Positions 16,377 to 24,892 of a stretch of 36,125 bases of DNA are shown here, piece after piece; position 1 is the stretch's first letter, and every line of letters starts with the position of its first letter. This DNA is from Gammaproteobacteria bacterium (lineage in GTDB: Bacteria; Pseudomonadota; Gammaproteobacteria; Thiotrichales; Thiotrichaceae), in the NCBI GenBank assembly GCA_018822845.1, contig JAHJJD010000107.1:1-36125 (forward strand), in the 5' to 3' direction. A model generated the notes under the pieces. That model searched no databases and was not told where the DNA came from. It saw only the letters and a list, made by a program, of their open reading frames with translations. Made by a program: the position numbers and the translations under genes.

Positions 16377-16937
16377 CTATAGCAAGAACCCATAAAGCTC
16401 ATTCACATCCATATCCAACCCAACCGATTCCAGCGTGAATTTCTGCCCTTCGGTGTAAATCTCTTTGCCCCATTCGCTGCGGCGACGGTAAATCTCGACG
16501 TATGGGACTTCCTGCGAACACAGCACGTATTCTTGCAACGCCGGAATCAGGCGATAAGCCGCCAGTTTTTCGGTGCGGTCTTTGCGGGCGGTGGCATCCG
16601 ACAGGACTTCCACGATCAGGCACGGGGAGGTGTTGTAGTAAGTCGCAGTTTCTTCTTCGCAAGTGACTTGCACATCAGGGTAGTAATAGCGGGTGTCGCC
16701 GATGGTTTCGATCCCCACCTTCATGTCGGACTGGAAAACTTCGCAACCGCTACCTTTCAAATGCAGGGACAGCGCAAGGAAAAAATTGCCAGCAACCCGA
16801 TTATGCCCACGGCTCGCGCCCGCCATTGCATAGATTTCTCCGTTGACGTATTCGTACTTTTCCCCATCGGCACGGTCATTTTCGCCGAGCAGGTATTCTT
16901 CCGGGGAAATATAGGCAGATTTTGGCACTGCGCCCAT
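16377..16937 (-). CDS. Uma2-family (DUF820) putative PD-(D/E)XK nuclease
   Basis: A 186-aa protein with the Uma2 layout: SPEEYL near the N-terminus, KYEYVNGEIYAMAGAS at about residues 27-42, a central PDV (in YYYPDVQV) and IVEVLSD about 20 residues on, which make up the PD-(D/E)XK-like core, then KLAAYRLIPALQEYVL. Start at 16937 chosen because CAGGAG lies 8 nt upstream; the frame is open further upstream to 17219 but that part overlaps the divergent ABC-F gene. Uma2 proteins are abundant in cyanobacteria and filamentous bacteria; their biological role is unclear. Confidence 0.85.
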   Translation of the reverse strand: MGAVPKSAYISPEEYLLGENDRADGEKYEYVNGEIYAMAGASRGHNRVAGNFFLALSLHLKGSGCEVFQSDMKVGIETIGDTRYYYPDVQVTCEEETATYYNTSPCLIVEVLSDATARKDRTEKLAAYRLIPALQEYVLCSQEVPYVEIYRRRSEWGKEIYTEGQKFTLESVGLDMDVNELYGFLL

Positions 16938-17037
16938 GTAAGCGTCTCCTGAGTTTGGTTTCATGCCTTGCTTGCTTTTCCAAGAATAGCATGAAACATT
17001 CAGGCTATCCTTATGCCACATTGCCACGCCAACCCTT

Positions 17038-18609
17038 ATGACACATGTAGTCTGCCAGTTTTCCCAGTTAACCCAACAGTTTGATACCAAGACGGTATTT
17101 GCGGGGCTTTCCTCAACCCTGACCGACGGATTGACTGGATTGGTCGGACGCAACGGGCAAGGCAAATCAGTCTTGCTTGCTCTACTCGCGCAAGATTTCC
17201 CACCCACCAGCGGCAGCATCCGCTGGCTTGTGCCGTTTTATTGGGTGCGGCAACTGCAACGCCTGCAAGGTTTGAATCTGGCGGATGCCCTCGGCGTTGG
17301 CGCGTTGTATGACAGTTTCGAGCGCATCCAGTCCGGTGAAGCCAGCGCGGAAGATTTTGCACAGGTCGAAGACCGTTAGCATCTGCCCGCCTCGTGGGAA
17401 CAGGAACTGCATGAAGCGGGTCTGGATTTGCCCCTGTCCACGCCCGTCCAACATCTGAGCGGCGGCGAACAAACCCGATTAGCACTGTGCCGTGCATTCC
17501 TGCAACCTGACCACTACCTGCTGCTGGATGAACCCAGCAACCATCTGGATACCGCAGGTCGCCGGTGGCTATTGGCAAAGCTAACCCAACACCCGGCAGG
17601 CGCATTGGTCGCCACCCACGACCGCGAGCTGCTGCAACAAGTGGAACGGATTCTGGAACTGGATCAGCACGGCTTGAACGAATACGGTGGCAATTACGCC
17701 ATCTACCACACCATCCGTGATGCCCAAGTTGCCGCCACCGAACAGCAACTGGCGACACTCAAACGCAACCGCCAGCAACAAAAACTCGAACAACAAGCTG
17801 CGTTGGAAAAATCCGCCCATCGCCGTAAACAGGGTGAACGCCAACGCCATTCCGGTTCACAAAGCAAACTGCTGATGGACGCGCAACAGGATCGCTCAGA
17901 AAACACGCTATCCAAACTCAAGCAACAACACCAGCAACGTGCTGAACAGTTGGCATCTGAATTGAGCACTACCCAAACCCGGCTGGAAACCATCAAACCG
18001 CAAACCTTGCGCTTCTCCCCTGCCTCAACGCAAAGCAGCTTGTGCCTGCACCTGTCCGAACTGGTATTGCCTTACGTACACAACGCGCCGCTGACACTCA
18101 CGCTACATCAGGGCGAACGCTGGCATATTCAGGGTAACAACGGTTCTGGCAAATCCACCCTGCTGCGCGTGATTGCCGGTCTGGAACAGCCCATTTCAGG
18201 TGTTTGCGAAGTACATGGACGTTGTGTGTATCTCGATCAGCATTTCAGCCTGCTGCATGAGCACGAATCCGCGCTAACCAACCTGCAACGCCTGCACCCT
18301 GACAGCAGTGAAACGAGCCTGCGTACCGAACTGGCGGGCTTACGGATGCGCGGCGACAAAGCATTGCAACCCTTGCAGGAACTGAGCGGCGGCGAACGCC
18401 TGAAAGTCGCCCTGCTAGCGGTGCTTATCGGGGAAAATGCCCCAGCCTTGCTGTTGCTGGACGAACCCGACAACCATCTGGATCTGGATTCGCGCCTCTT
18501 GCTGGAACAAACGCTGACAGATTACCCCGGTGCATTGCTGGTGGTGTCGCACGATCCGGCGTTTATTGCCGCCCTGAATATCTCGGCAAGCCTCACATTA
18601 ACCGCTTGA
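17038..18609 (+). pseudogene. ABC-F ATPase gene interrupted by one stop codon
   Basis: Two halves in the same frame encode a complete ABC-F type protein of about 523 codons with two ATPase domains. Domain one has Walker A GRNGQGKS, signature LSGGEQTRLALCRAFL and Walker B LLLDEPSNHLD; domain two has GNNGSGKST, LSGGERLKVALL and LLLLDEPDNHLDL; a charged linker rich in Q and K joins them. A TAG at 17377-17379 lies where Trp would fit (VEDR-stop-HLPASWEQ), so one base change explains it. The second half has its own ATG at 17428. ABC-F proteins act on ribosomes. No membrane segment. Could be a recent pseudogene, a suppressed stop or an assembly error. Confidence 0.82.
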
Positions 18610-21142
18610 CCTTGCGCGTCGCCATCGCCTGCAACGGATCATCCGGCCACGGGTGTTTGGGGTAACGCCCCTTCATATCCTTTTTCACCTCATGGTAAGA
18701 CGTGCGCCAGAACCCCGCCAAATCCTGCGTAATCTGCAACGGCCTGCCCGCAGGAGACAGCAGATGCACCAGCAGCGCCACCCTGCCATTGGCAATGGTC
18801 GGGGTTTGTTGGCAACCAAACATTTCCTGCAACTTCACCGCAAGTACCGGCGGCGATTGGCTGTAGTCGATGGCGATGTCATGACCGGAAGGCACTTCCA
18901 GACGTTTGGGGGCAAGCTGTTCGAGGCGTTGCTGCATGTCCCACGGCAATATACCGCTGAGAATAGTGGTCAAATCCAGCTTTTTGAAATCCGCCAACAC
19001 ATTCACCGCATCCAGATACGGGGCAAGCCAGTCTTCCAGCGTTGCCAGCAAGTTGGCGCGGCTGACATCAGGCCAAGGCTGTTCGGGTTCTACGCTGCGT
19101 AACAGGTTCACCCGTGCGCACCATTGTTCCTGTTCCACTTGCCAAGGCAATACATCCAGCCCTTGCTTGCGGATGAAACCGATCAGGGCGGCACTTTTGG
19201 CTTCACCCGGCACCGCTTGCAAAGCTTTGCGCTGTAGTACCAATGCGCCGATTTTTTGCTGTGCTTCGGCGATGAAACGCCCCGCTTTATTGTCCCATTC
19301 CACCACGGTTTGCTCGCGCACCTGATCAGCTAATGCACTCGCAAACAGCTTGTCATCCAGCGCGGCGGCGGAGCGGATGGTGTCGCTGCTTTTGCCCGCC
19401 ATGCTGCTGACTTCCGCAATCGCCAGCCATGTCTGATTGCCGAGTGCGTGTTTGTCGGGCAGGTCGGCACTGCGTCCGTTGGCGAGTTGGTAGCCGCCGG
19501 AATGCCGCCGCCTAGCAATACGATCCGGGTAAGCGCAGGCAAGTAAATAACCGTGAATCTGTGTCGCGGGCAGCAAAAAACTCACACCACTTTCCGGCAG
19601 TTTCTGGCTGCGGATTTGTTCCACGAACTGGTTTGCCAGTTGGCGGGTACGCTGTAACCAGCCCTGTTGGGGGTACGGGCATTTGGCCTTTCCTGCCAGT
19701 ATTTCCAGCGGGTGGCTAATGTCAGGATTATCCTGGCTGAACAGATTACGCTCAGACAGCAGGCTGGCAAGGTTGGCGGCGGCATTCAGATGTCCGGCTT
19801 GTGCGCCACAAATCAGCAGGTGGGCAAGGCGCGGATGCACCGGCAGATTGCACATCACTTGCCCGTGGGCGGTCAGCACCGTGGCTTTGCCCTTGCGTTG
19901 AATCGCGCCGAGCGTTTCCAGCAAATCCAGTGCTTGTTGCCAAAGACCAGCGGGCGGCACATCCAGCCAGCGCAGTTCCGTCGGGTCATCCACACCCCAT
20001 TGCAGCAGTTGCAGGGCGAGTGGGGCGAGATCGGCGCGTAAGATTTCTGGCGTATTGTGGGCAGCAAGTTGCTCTTGCTGACTTTCCGTCCAAAGCCGGT
20101 AGCACATGCCGGGGGCAAGCCGCCCTGCCCGTCCGGCACGTTGGGTGCTGGAGGCGCGGGAAATACGGGTGGTGTGTAAGCCTGTCATGCCGGTTCCGGG
20201 GTCGAAACGGGCTTCGCGCACCAGACCAGAATCGACCACCACGTCCACGCCTTCGATGGTCAGGCTGGTTTCAGCGATATTGGTTGCCAGCACCACTTTG
20301 CGTTCGTCCGGGTTGGCAAGCGGGGCAATGGCTTGTTGCTGTTCGTCCAGCGTGAGGTTGCCGTACATCGGGCGCAAATGCACGCCACGGATGCGGCGTT
20401 CCACCAGCCATTCGCCGAGGGCTTCGGTGGTGCGGTGAATTTCCCCCTGACCTGGCAGGAAGGCGAGGATGCTGCTGTCGGGGTTGTCACTCAAGGCTTG
20501 GCGCAAGGTGGCAACCATACGTTCGACAATGCGCTCATTGGGCTTGGCCGCTTGCCCGTAGCGAATGTCGACCGGAAAGGTGCTGCCTTCACTACGCACC
20601 ACGGGTGCATCATCCAGCAGACTGGCGATGGCAACGCTATCCAAAGTGGCGGACATGACCAGCAGTTTCAGCGGATTACTGTCATCACGGAACAGTTCGC
20701 GCCCTTTGAGACACAGACTGAGCGCAAGGTCAGAATCGAGATTGCGCTCGTGAAATTCATCAAAAATGACCAAACCAACGCCTTCCAGCGACGGGTCTTG
20801 CTGTAATTGCCGGGTGAGGATGCCTTCGGTAATGACTTCAATGCGGGTCTGGCGGCTGGTTCTGTTGTCGAGACGCATCCGGTAGCCGACGGTCTGGCCT
20901 GCGCTTTCATTCAGCAGGCTTGCCATGCGGTGCGCGGCATTTTTGGCAGCAATGCGGCGCGGTTCCAGCATGAGGATTTTGTTACCGGCAAGCCACGGCT
21001 CATCCAGCAAGGCCAAGGGGACGCGGGTGGTTTTACCCGCACCGGGTGGGGCTTCCAGCACGACTTCGTGGCGTTCGTTCAGCGCCTGTCTGAGGTCGTC
21101 GATTACAGCTTCAATGGGCAGGTTGGTGGGTAGCGTTATCAT
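18593..21142 (-). CDS. hrpB: HrpB, ATP-dependent DEAH-box helicase
   Basis: An 849-aa DExH helicase of the HrpB family: Walker A PPGAGKTTRVPLALL (residues 34-48), DEFHER for Walker B, SATLD motif III, NIAETSLTIEGV and QRAGRAGRLAPG in the second RecA domain, and the HrpB-specific C-terminal region ending in a conserved RYPKHPWPDDP segment. Length is standard. It is convergent with the ABC-F gene and overlaps its end by 17 nt. A chromosomal housekeeping gene, so the region around it is probably ancestral backbone. Confidence 0.96.
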   Translation of the reverse strand: MITLPTNLPIEAVIDDLRQALNERHEVVLEAPPGAGKTTRVPLALLDEPWLAGNKILMLEPRRIAAKNAAHRMASLLNESAGQTVGYRMRLDNRTSRQTRIEVITEGILTRQLQQDPSLEGVGLVIFDEFHERNLDSDLALSLCLKGRELFRDDSNPLKLLVMSATLDSVAIASLLDDAPVVRSEGSTFPVDIRYGQAAKPNERIVERMVATLRQALSDNPDSSILAFLPGQGEIHRTTEALGEWLVERRIRGVHLRPMYGNLTLDEQQQAIAPLANPDERKVVLATNIAETSLTIEGVDVVVDSGLVREARFDPGTGMTGLHTTRISRASSTQRAGRAGRLAPGMCYRLWTESQQEQLAAHNTPEILRADLAPLALQLLQWGVDDPTELRWLDVPPAGLWQQALDLLETLGAIQRKGKATVLTAHGQVMCNLPVHPRLAHLLICGAQAGHLNAAANLASLLSERNLFSQDNPDISHPLEILAGKAKCPYPQQGWLQRTRQLANQFVEQIRSQKLPESGVSFLLPATQIHGYLLACAYPDRIARRRHSGGYQLANGRSADLPDKHALGNQTWLAIAEVSSMAGKSSDTIRSAAALDDKLFASALADQVREQTVVEWDNKAGRFIAEAQQKIGALVLQRKALQAVPGEAKSAALIGFIRKQGLDVLPWQVEQEQWCARVNLLRSVEPEQPWPDVSRANLLATLEDWLAPYLDAVNVLADFKKLDLTTILSGILPWDMQQRLEQLAPKRLEVPSGHDIAIDYSQSPPVLAVKLQEMFGCQQTPTIANGRVALLVHLLSPAGRPLQITQDLAGFWRTSYHEVKKDMKGRYPKHPWPDDPLQAMATRKVKRLM

Positions 21143-21334
21143 GACCGCACATCTTAGCCTGTTTGTACGTCAAGCCAAACCGCAATTCCCGCACTAACCT
21201 TTCAAATCCACCACGCCAGCAATAACAACTTCATGCAACGCTCATAACCCCGTATGCTGCACCGCATATAATCAGGCGTTTCCCCCTGAATATGACCAAC
21301 AATGATTTTTGACCCCACCAATACGGAGAAAACA

Positions 21335-22117
21335 ATGGGTAGTATCCATTTCATCGGCGGCGAGAAAGGCGGCGTAGGCAAATCCCTCACCACACGCCTG
21401 CTGGCGCAATACTTCATCGATCGGGGTGTCAGCTTTGCCGGTTTTGATTCTGACCAGTCGCACGGCACGTTTTCACGCTTTTACGCCGAATTCACCGCAC
21501 TGCTGGACGTGGAAAAATTCGACAGTCTGGACGCGATCCTCGAAACGGCGGAAACCTACCCGGAAACGCAAATCCTGGTCGACCTTGCCGCCCAGACCGG
21601 CAAACACCTGAACCAGTGGATTGAGGAAAGCGATGTGTTTGGCATTTTCGCCGAACTGAACCGCACGGCTTACCTGTGGCATGTGATGGATGACGGTGCG
21701 GATTCCATGTTCCTGCTGGAAAAACTGCTGGCACAGCAACCGGCAGGCGTGCAGATCGTTGTCGTGCAGAACCTGGGGCGCAGCGAAGACTTCAGCCATT
21801 TCGAACAATCCGCCACTTACCGCAAGGCGCAGGAACAGGGCGTCCGTTTCGTCACCCTGAAAAAGCTGCAACCCAACCTGATGCAGAAAGTCGATTTCAG
21901 CAACCTGAGTTTCTGGGCCGCCGCCAACAACCGCGACCTGATGAGTATTGCCGAACGCAAGCGCGTCGCCGTGTGGCTGGATAACACCTATGCGCAATTC
22001 GACCCGTTTCTGTCACAGGGGTTACCCCGGCTGGCAGCAACACCAGCAGCCCCCTTTGAAGAAGCGCCTGGCGCAAACCTTATCCAGTTTGCGCAAACAC
22101 ATGAAAACTACGCTTAA
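21335..22117 (+). CDS. ParA/MinD-like P-loop ATPase
   Basis: A 260-aa protein with the deviant Walker A EKGGVGKS (residues 8-15), a second acidic motif in GFDSDQSHG (about 34-42) and LVDLAAQTGKHL as Walker B-like segment. Start at 21335 after GGAG. Similar proteins are often labelled mobilisation or nitrogenase-reductase-like ATPases, but no relaxase or plasmid gene is near. The gene is convergent with, and overlaps by 4 nt, the Cys4 small gene of the SIR2-like operon, so the three may form one conserved neighbourhood. I see no sigma54 promoter in its 190-bp upstream region. Function unknown. Confidence 0.75.
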   Translation: MGSIHFIGGEKGGVGKSLTTRLLAQYFIDRGVSFAGFDSDQSHGTFSRFYAEFTALLDVEKFDSLDAILETAETYPETQILVDLAAQTGKHLNQWIEESDVFGIFAELNRTAYLWHVMDDGADSMFLLEKLLAQQPAGVQIVVVQNLGRSEDFSHFEQSATYRKAQEQGVRFVTLKKLQPNLMQKVDFSNLSFWAAANNRDLMSIAERKRVAVWLDNTYAQFDPFLSQGLPRLAATPAAPFEEAPGANLIQFAQTHENYA

Positions 22118-22341
22118 GCGCTATTTTCCCGCCGGTATTTGACCTTCTTCACCAGTTTGCGGGCGATGTAGTCCGCAAACTGTTCCACATTGGCGTAATC
22201 CTGCTCAATCACGAAATCGCTGAGTTCATTCATCAGGTAGACCGTGCGCGCCACCTCGCTGAGCTTGCGGCCACAGGTCAGGCAACGTTCACCGTCGTCA
22301 CGGCAAGCGTCCTTGCCCTTGCAAGCAACAAATTCGCGCAT
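22114..22341 (-). CDS. Small Cys4 protein, DUF1289-like
   Basis: A 75-aa protein with four cysteines C7, C13, C20 and C23 (CKGKDAC … CLTCGRKLSEVART). The pattern recalls the DUF1289 zinc/Fe-S knuckle (C…C…CxxCGR-x-L-x-E). The rest is a charged helix (VEQFADYIARKLVKKVKYRR). It starts 2 bp after the SIR2-like stop, clearly the same operon, and so would share its sigma54/NifA-type promoter. It probably binds a metal or small cluster. Function unknown. Confidence 0.75.
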   Translation of the reverse strand: MREFVACKGKDACRDDGERCLTCGRKLSEVARTVYLMNELSDFVIEQDYANVEQFADYIARKLVKKVKYRRENSA

Positions 22342-22343
22342 GG

Positions 22344-23204
22344 TCAGGCCGCCTCGGCAGGGGAAAAACCGGCAGCCGCCAGCAGGTCGGGCACATCCGC
22401 TTCGATGATTTCGATGCCCTGACGCCCGCAGTAGCGTTTTTCCTTGTCGGTCGGTTGCGAAATCAGCGCCCAGCCTTTGGGTTCGTCAGCGGCGTAGGTA
22501 ATATCCGCCATCACCATGCGGTCAGTATCGCGCTGGAAACGCAGCCCAATGAACAGATACTGCTTTTCCTTACGGTATTCCTTAAGGAAATCAGGAATCG
22601 CAAACCCGCCCATCAGCTCGGTGATGTAGTCCACGTAATCGGCGTCGGAAGCGATGTAATTGGCATCCGGGCGCGGGCTGCCCATCGGCTTGAACAAGAT
22701 AGGCAGTGCGGGATTGACCTCTTCCTGGGTAATTTCGCGATAGCCGCCGCTACCCACGTATTCATTCAACACGAAACGGTAATTGGTGCCCGCAATCCGC
22801 GCCGTTCCCCGGATCAACGTATGCGGTTGGTCGGCGTAGGTATCCTGCAACTGGGTGTCACGGTTGGTATCGATCACGTAATGCGGCTCAATACTGGCCA
22901 GCCAGTCGTGCAGCGGGGCGCGAGTCCACTGGCGCTTGCCATAGGTTTCTTCCAGGAAATTGTGGACGGCCTTGCGCCCGCGTTTCAGCTCCACATTCAT
23001 CGCCGCGCGCGGGAATTCCCACATCAGGCGCTGCGCCATCGGTTTGCCGCCATTCATCGCCAGAATCAGGCTGTCGCTATCGGCAGGAATCGGCTGACCG
23101 TGGATTTTATCGACTGAACCCTGCAACGCACCTGCGCCGAGATAGGGGACGATCTTGCCGCTGGTAACCCCGGCAAGCAGGGATTTGAGTGTCATCTCCG
23201 ACAT
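22344..23204 (-). CDS. SIR2-like protein in a nif-type operon
   Basis: A 286-aa protein with the layout of SIR2_2-type domains: N-terminal VPYLGAGAL (residues 19-27, the NAD-binding GAG), YVIDTNRD (109-116, matching the TTNYD element, N114), LFKPMGSPRP (170-179, matching the K-x-HG-S element) and YLFIGLRFQRDTDRM (216-230). The catalytic His expected in the third motif is Met174, so NAD hydrolysis is doubtful. ATG at 23204 follows GAGGA. It heads a two-gene operon with the Cys4 protein and has a -24/-12 promoter and a NifA site upstream. Role unknown; binding of NAD or ADP-ribose is an inference. Confidence 0.78.
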   Translation of the reverse strand: MSEMTLKSLLAGVTSGKIVPYLGAGALQGSVDKIHGQPIPADSDSLILAMNGGKPMAQRLMWEFPRAAMNVELKRGRKAVHNFLEETYGKRQWTRAPLHDWLASIEPHYVIDTNRDTQLQDTYADQPHTLIRGTARIAGTNYRFVLNEYVGSGGYREITQEEVNPALPILFKPMGSPRPDANYIASDADYVDYITELMGGFAIPDFLKEYRKEKQYLFIGLRFQRDTDRMVMADITYAADEPKGWALISQPTDKEKRYCGRQGIEIIEADVPDLLAAAGFSPAEAA

Positions 23205-23244
23205 GGCTGTTCCTCAATGGTATTGCAATACATGAAGAGTGTTC

Positions 23245-23260
23245 TGCAATTTTGAGGCCA
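23245..23260 (-). promoter_or_regulatory. sigma54 promoter of the SIR2-like operon
   Basis: On the minus strand TGGC (23260-23257), seven bases, TTGCA (23249-23245): TGGCCTCAAAATTGCA. The elements and spacing match sigma54 consensus; the AC after TGGC is CT. Transcription would start near 23233, about 29 nt before the ATG, as for the other nif promoters here. Confidence 0.7.
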
Positions 23261-23301
23261 TATATTTTTATACTTGAATATCAATCACATAATAATGGCA
23301 T

Positions 23302-23317
23302 TGTGATATTACCGACA
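23302..23317. promoter_or_regulatory. NifA upstream activator site (SIR2-like operon)
   Basis: Exact TGT-N10-ACA (TGT 23302-23304, ACA 23315-23317). Its centre is about 51 bp upstream of the -24 element on the minus strand. A GTAG repeat begins 2 bp beyond it. Confidence 0.65.
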
Positions 23318-23319
23318 AC

Positions 23320-23352
23320 GTAGGGTGGGTGGAGCGTAGCGATACCCACCAT
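23320..23352. repeat. GTAGGGTGGGT…ACCCACC hairpin repeat
   Basis: GTAG, then GGTGGGT paired with ACCCACC around a short loop (GGAGCGTAGCGAT). A near-identical copy lies between nifH and nifD (32735-32769). Confidence 0.85.
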
Positions 23353-23876
23353 CAAACTGGTGGAAAACGTAGCCGGGAAAATGCCCGCCCAGCCTGAACG
23401 GCCTTGCGCTCAACCTCTGCGGCTGATGCCAACCAGCCTTTTTGTTCGAGAAACAACAGGAAAGCACGTGTGCTGATTTTGTGGCAACCCTCCGGCAGCA
23501 AGAAGCTGGCGCGGGCAATCTTGTGGTCTTCAAACAGGAAAATGCCCGTTGGCGGCTTCGCCAGCAAGGCAAAGTCCGTCATCACTTCCTGTATCGCCAA
23601 CTCGCCCAGATTGGCTTTGCGGGGTATCTCACCGGTTGCCAGGGCTTGTGTGTAGCGCTGGTAAACGCGGGTTTCCCGTACCGGCAACTGCTGTTGCGCC
23701 AGCCATGCAGCAATTTTCTGGCTGGTAGGCGTCTGGTTACGGGTAACTTCATGCAGCACCATATCCACCATTTGTACTGTCCAGCCGGGTAACAGCAGCA
23801 CATCCAGCGCATCCGCATAGGCCAGTGTGATCAACGGCCCGGCATCCGCCAGCAGGATAACCGGGTTATCCACCAT
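23352..23876 (-). CDS. PIN-like toxin
   Basis: A 174-aa protein starting LLADAGPLITLAYADALDVL, the DAGPLI form of the PIN-domain first acidic motif; later acidic residues in NLGELAIQEV and LFEDHKIAR would complete the metal site. PIN toxins are Mg-dependent ribonucleases. Start at 23876 is preferred (CGGAG upstream); it overlaps the antitoxin stop by 11 nt, the normal arrangement of toxin-antitoxin pairs. Its stop region touches the GTAGGGTGGGT repeat. Confidence 0.8.
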   Translation of the reverse strand: MVDNPVILLADAGPLITLAYADALDVLLLPGWTVQMVDMVLHEVTRNQTPTSQKIAAWLAQQQLPVRETRVYQRYTQALATGEIPRKANLGELAIQEVMTDFALLAKPPTGIFLFEDHKIARASFLLPEGCHKISTRAFLLFLEQKGWLASAAEVERKAVQAGRAFSRLRFPPV

Positions 23877-24231
23877 GGGCGGCTCCGGGCGGCAGAGCAT
23901 TCAGGACATCAACCATCTTTTGGGTCACGCTATCCGGCAGGCGCGGCATCGGCAAGTGCGCCTGCGCCATCAGCAGGAACAGGTCTTCGCTGCTGTCGAT
24001 ACCCAATGCAGTCATTGCGGTCAGGTCGTCGATCCTGCCCAGCGAGAAATCCAGCAGCGTGCGGAAATTCTGGTTGCTGGCAGTTTCGGCAGCCTCGAAG
24101 GTTTCCACCAGATAACGCAATTCGGCATTGAACAAGGCATTGACGGAAGTATCGGATTTCGCCGCAATCACCTTGGCGCGGCGCAACAGGTCGCGGTCAA
24201 CCGAACCTGTGAAATTGACGGTGGCAGACAT
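23866..24231 (-). CDS. Antitoxin partner of the PIN-like toxin
   Basis: A 121-aa protein whose N-terminus (TVNFTGSVDRDLLRRAKVIAAKSDTSVNALFNAELR) looks like a ribbon-helix-helix DNA-binding domain, followed by a helical toxin-binding part. It precedes and overlaps the toxin gene. Such antitoxins usually repress their own promoter. Family name beyond that is not clear. Confidence 0.78.
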   Translation of the reverse strand: MSATVNFTGSVDRDLLRRAKVIAAKSDTSVNALFNAELRYLVETFEAAETASNQNFRTLLDFSLGRIDDLTAMTALGIDSSEDLFLLMAQAHLPMPRLPDSVTQKMVDVLNALPPGAAHGG

Positions 24232-24302
24232 GGCAAAGCTCCGTTAGAGGAAACACATGGATAAGTGTAACACAGGATTATGTGTTGATTCCTATTACTG
24301 GA

Positions 24303-24371
24303 TCAGCAGGTTTTCTGGTAGGGCAAGGCATCGCCGATGAAGCGTTGCCATTCGGCGAGGTGGGAACTCAT
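24303..24371 (-). pseudogene. Remnant of a STAND-WD40 gene C-terminus
   Basis: A 22-codon frame reading LAEWQRFIGDALPYQKTC, nearly the same at DNA level as 26106-26165, the end of the large caspase-STAND-WD40 gene. Its ATG overlaps the stop of the PIN toxin gene upstream. It is a scrap of a former paralogue. Confidence 0.8.
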
Positions 24372-24892
24372 GTTCGATGGAAGGCTTGGACCTGTTCAGT
24401 TACCTCCTGCAACAGGGAGGCGCGAATGTGCAAGGTAGATTGAATGGGAATGCTCCTGAGAATAGCCAATACCTCATCAGCTGTTTTCTGCTGGTGCTGG
24501 ATGGCGCGTAGCAATATGCCGAGTGTGCCACGGACTTGAATTCCGGCTGAGGCAGCGGCAAGGCGGGCAGCGGTATCGTCCGTCAACAACAAGTCAGCCT
24601 GACATTCTTGGGCGATATTGATTGCCTGAATCTCACCTGCGTGAAGCGAGAACAGGCGGGTAGTGGCTTCCAGATCGGGGGGCAATACACGGGTTGGTGT
24701 TACCCGCTTTGCCCACGTTTGGCTGGCATCAATGGCTTGCGGACGGTGATACAGGACTTCCTCCCACACCGTATCGGGTATCAGGACTACAGCAAAGCTA
24801 CTCAGCAAATCGAGACAAGCCAGTTCGTCCAGATGGATTAGTGGCCCGGCATCACAAACAACCAGTCGGATGGTTGTATCAGTGCTTGCCAT
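24368..24892 (-). CDS. PIN-domain toxin
   Basis: A 174-aa protein with LVVCDAGPLIHLDEL (first acidic motif), HAGEIQAINIA (second) and DLLLTDDTAARLAA (third), a complete PIN metal site of a ribonuclease toxin. Start at 24892, after GGGGA, overlaps the antitoxin stop by 14 nt; an ATG at 24910 is possible. A different PIN subfamily from the toxin at 23352-23876. Confidence 0.85.
   Translation of the reverse strand: MASTDTTIRLVVCDAGPLIHLDELACLDLLSSFAVVLIPDTVWEEVLYHRPQAIDASQTWAKRVTPTRVLPPDLEATTRLFSLHAGEIQAINIAQECQADLLLTDDTAARLAAASAGIQVRGTLGILLRAIQHQQKTADEVLAILRSIPIQSTLHIRASLLQEVTEQVQAFHRT

Noticed and set aside
16938-17219. N-terminal extension of the Uma2 gene
   Set aside because: It overlaps the start of the divergent ABC-F gene and has no protein-family likeness; a strong ribosome site supports the 16937 start.
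21143-21334. sigma54 promoter for the ParA-like gene
   Set aside because: Scanned for TGGC-N7-TTGC and TGT-N10-ACA; no match found.
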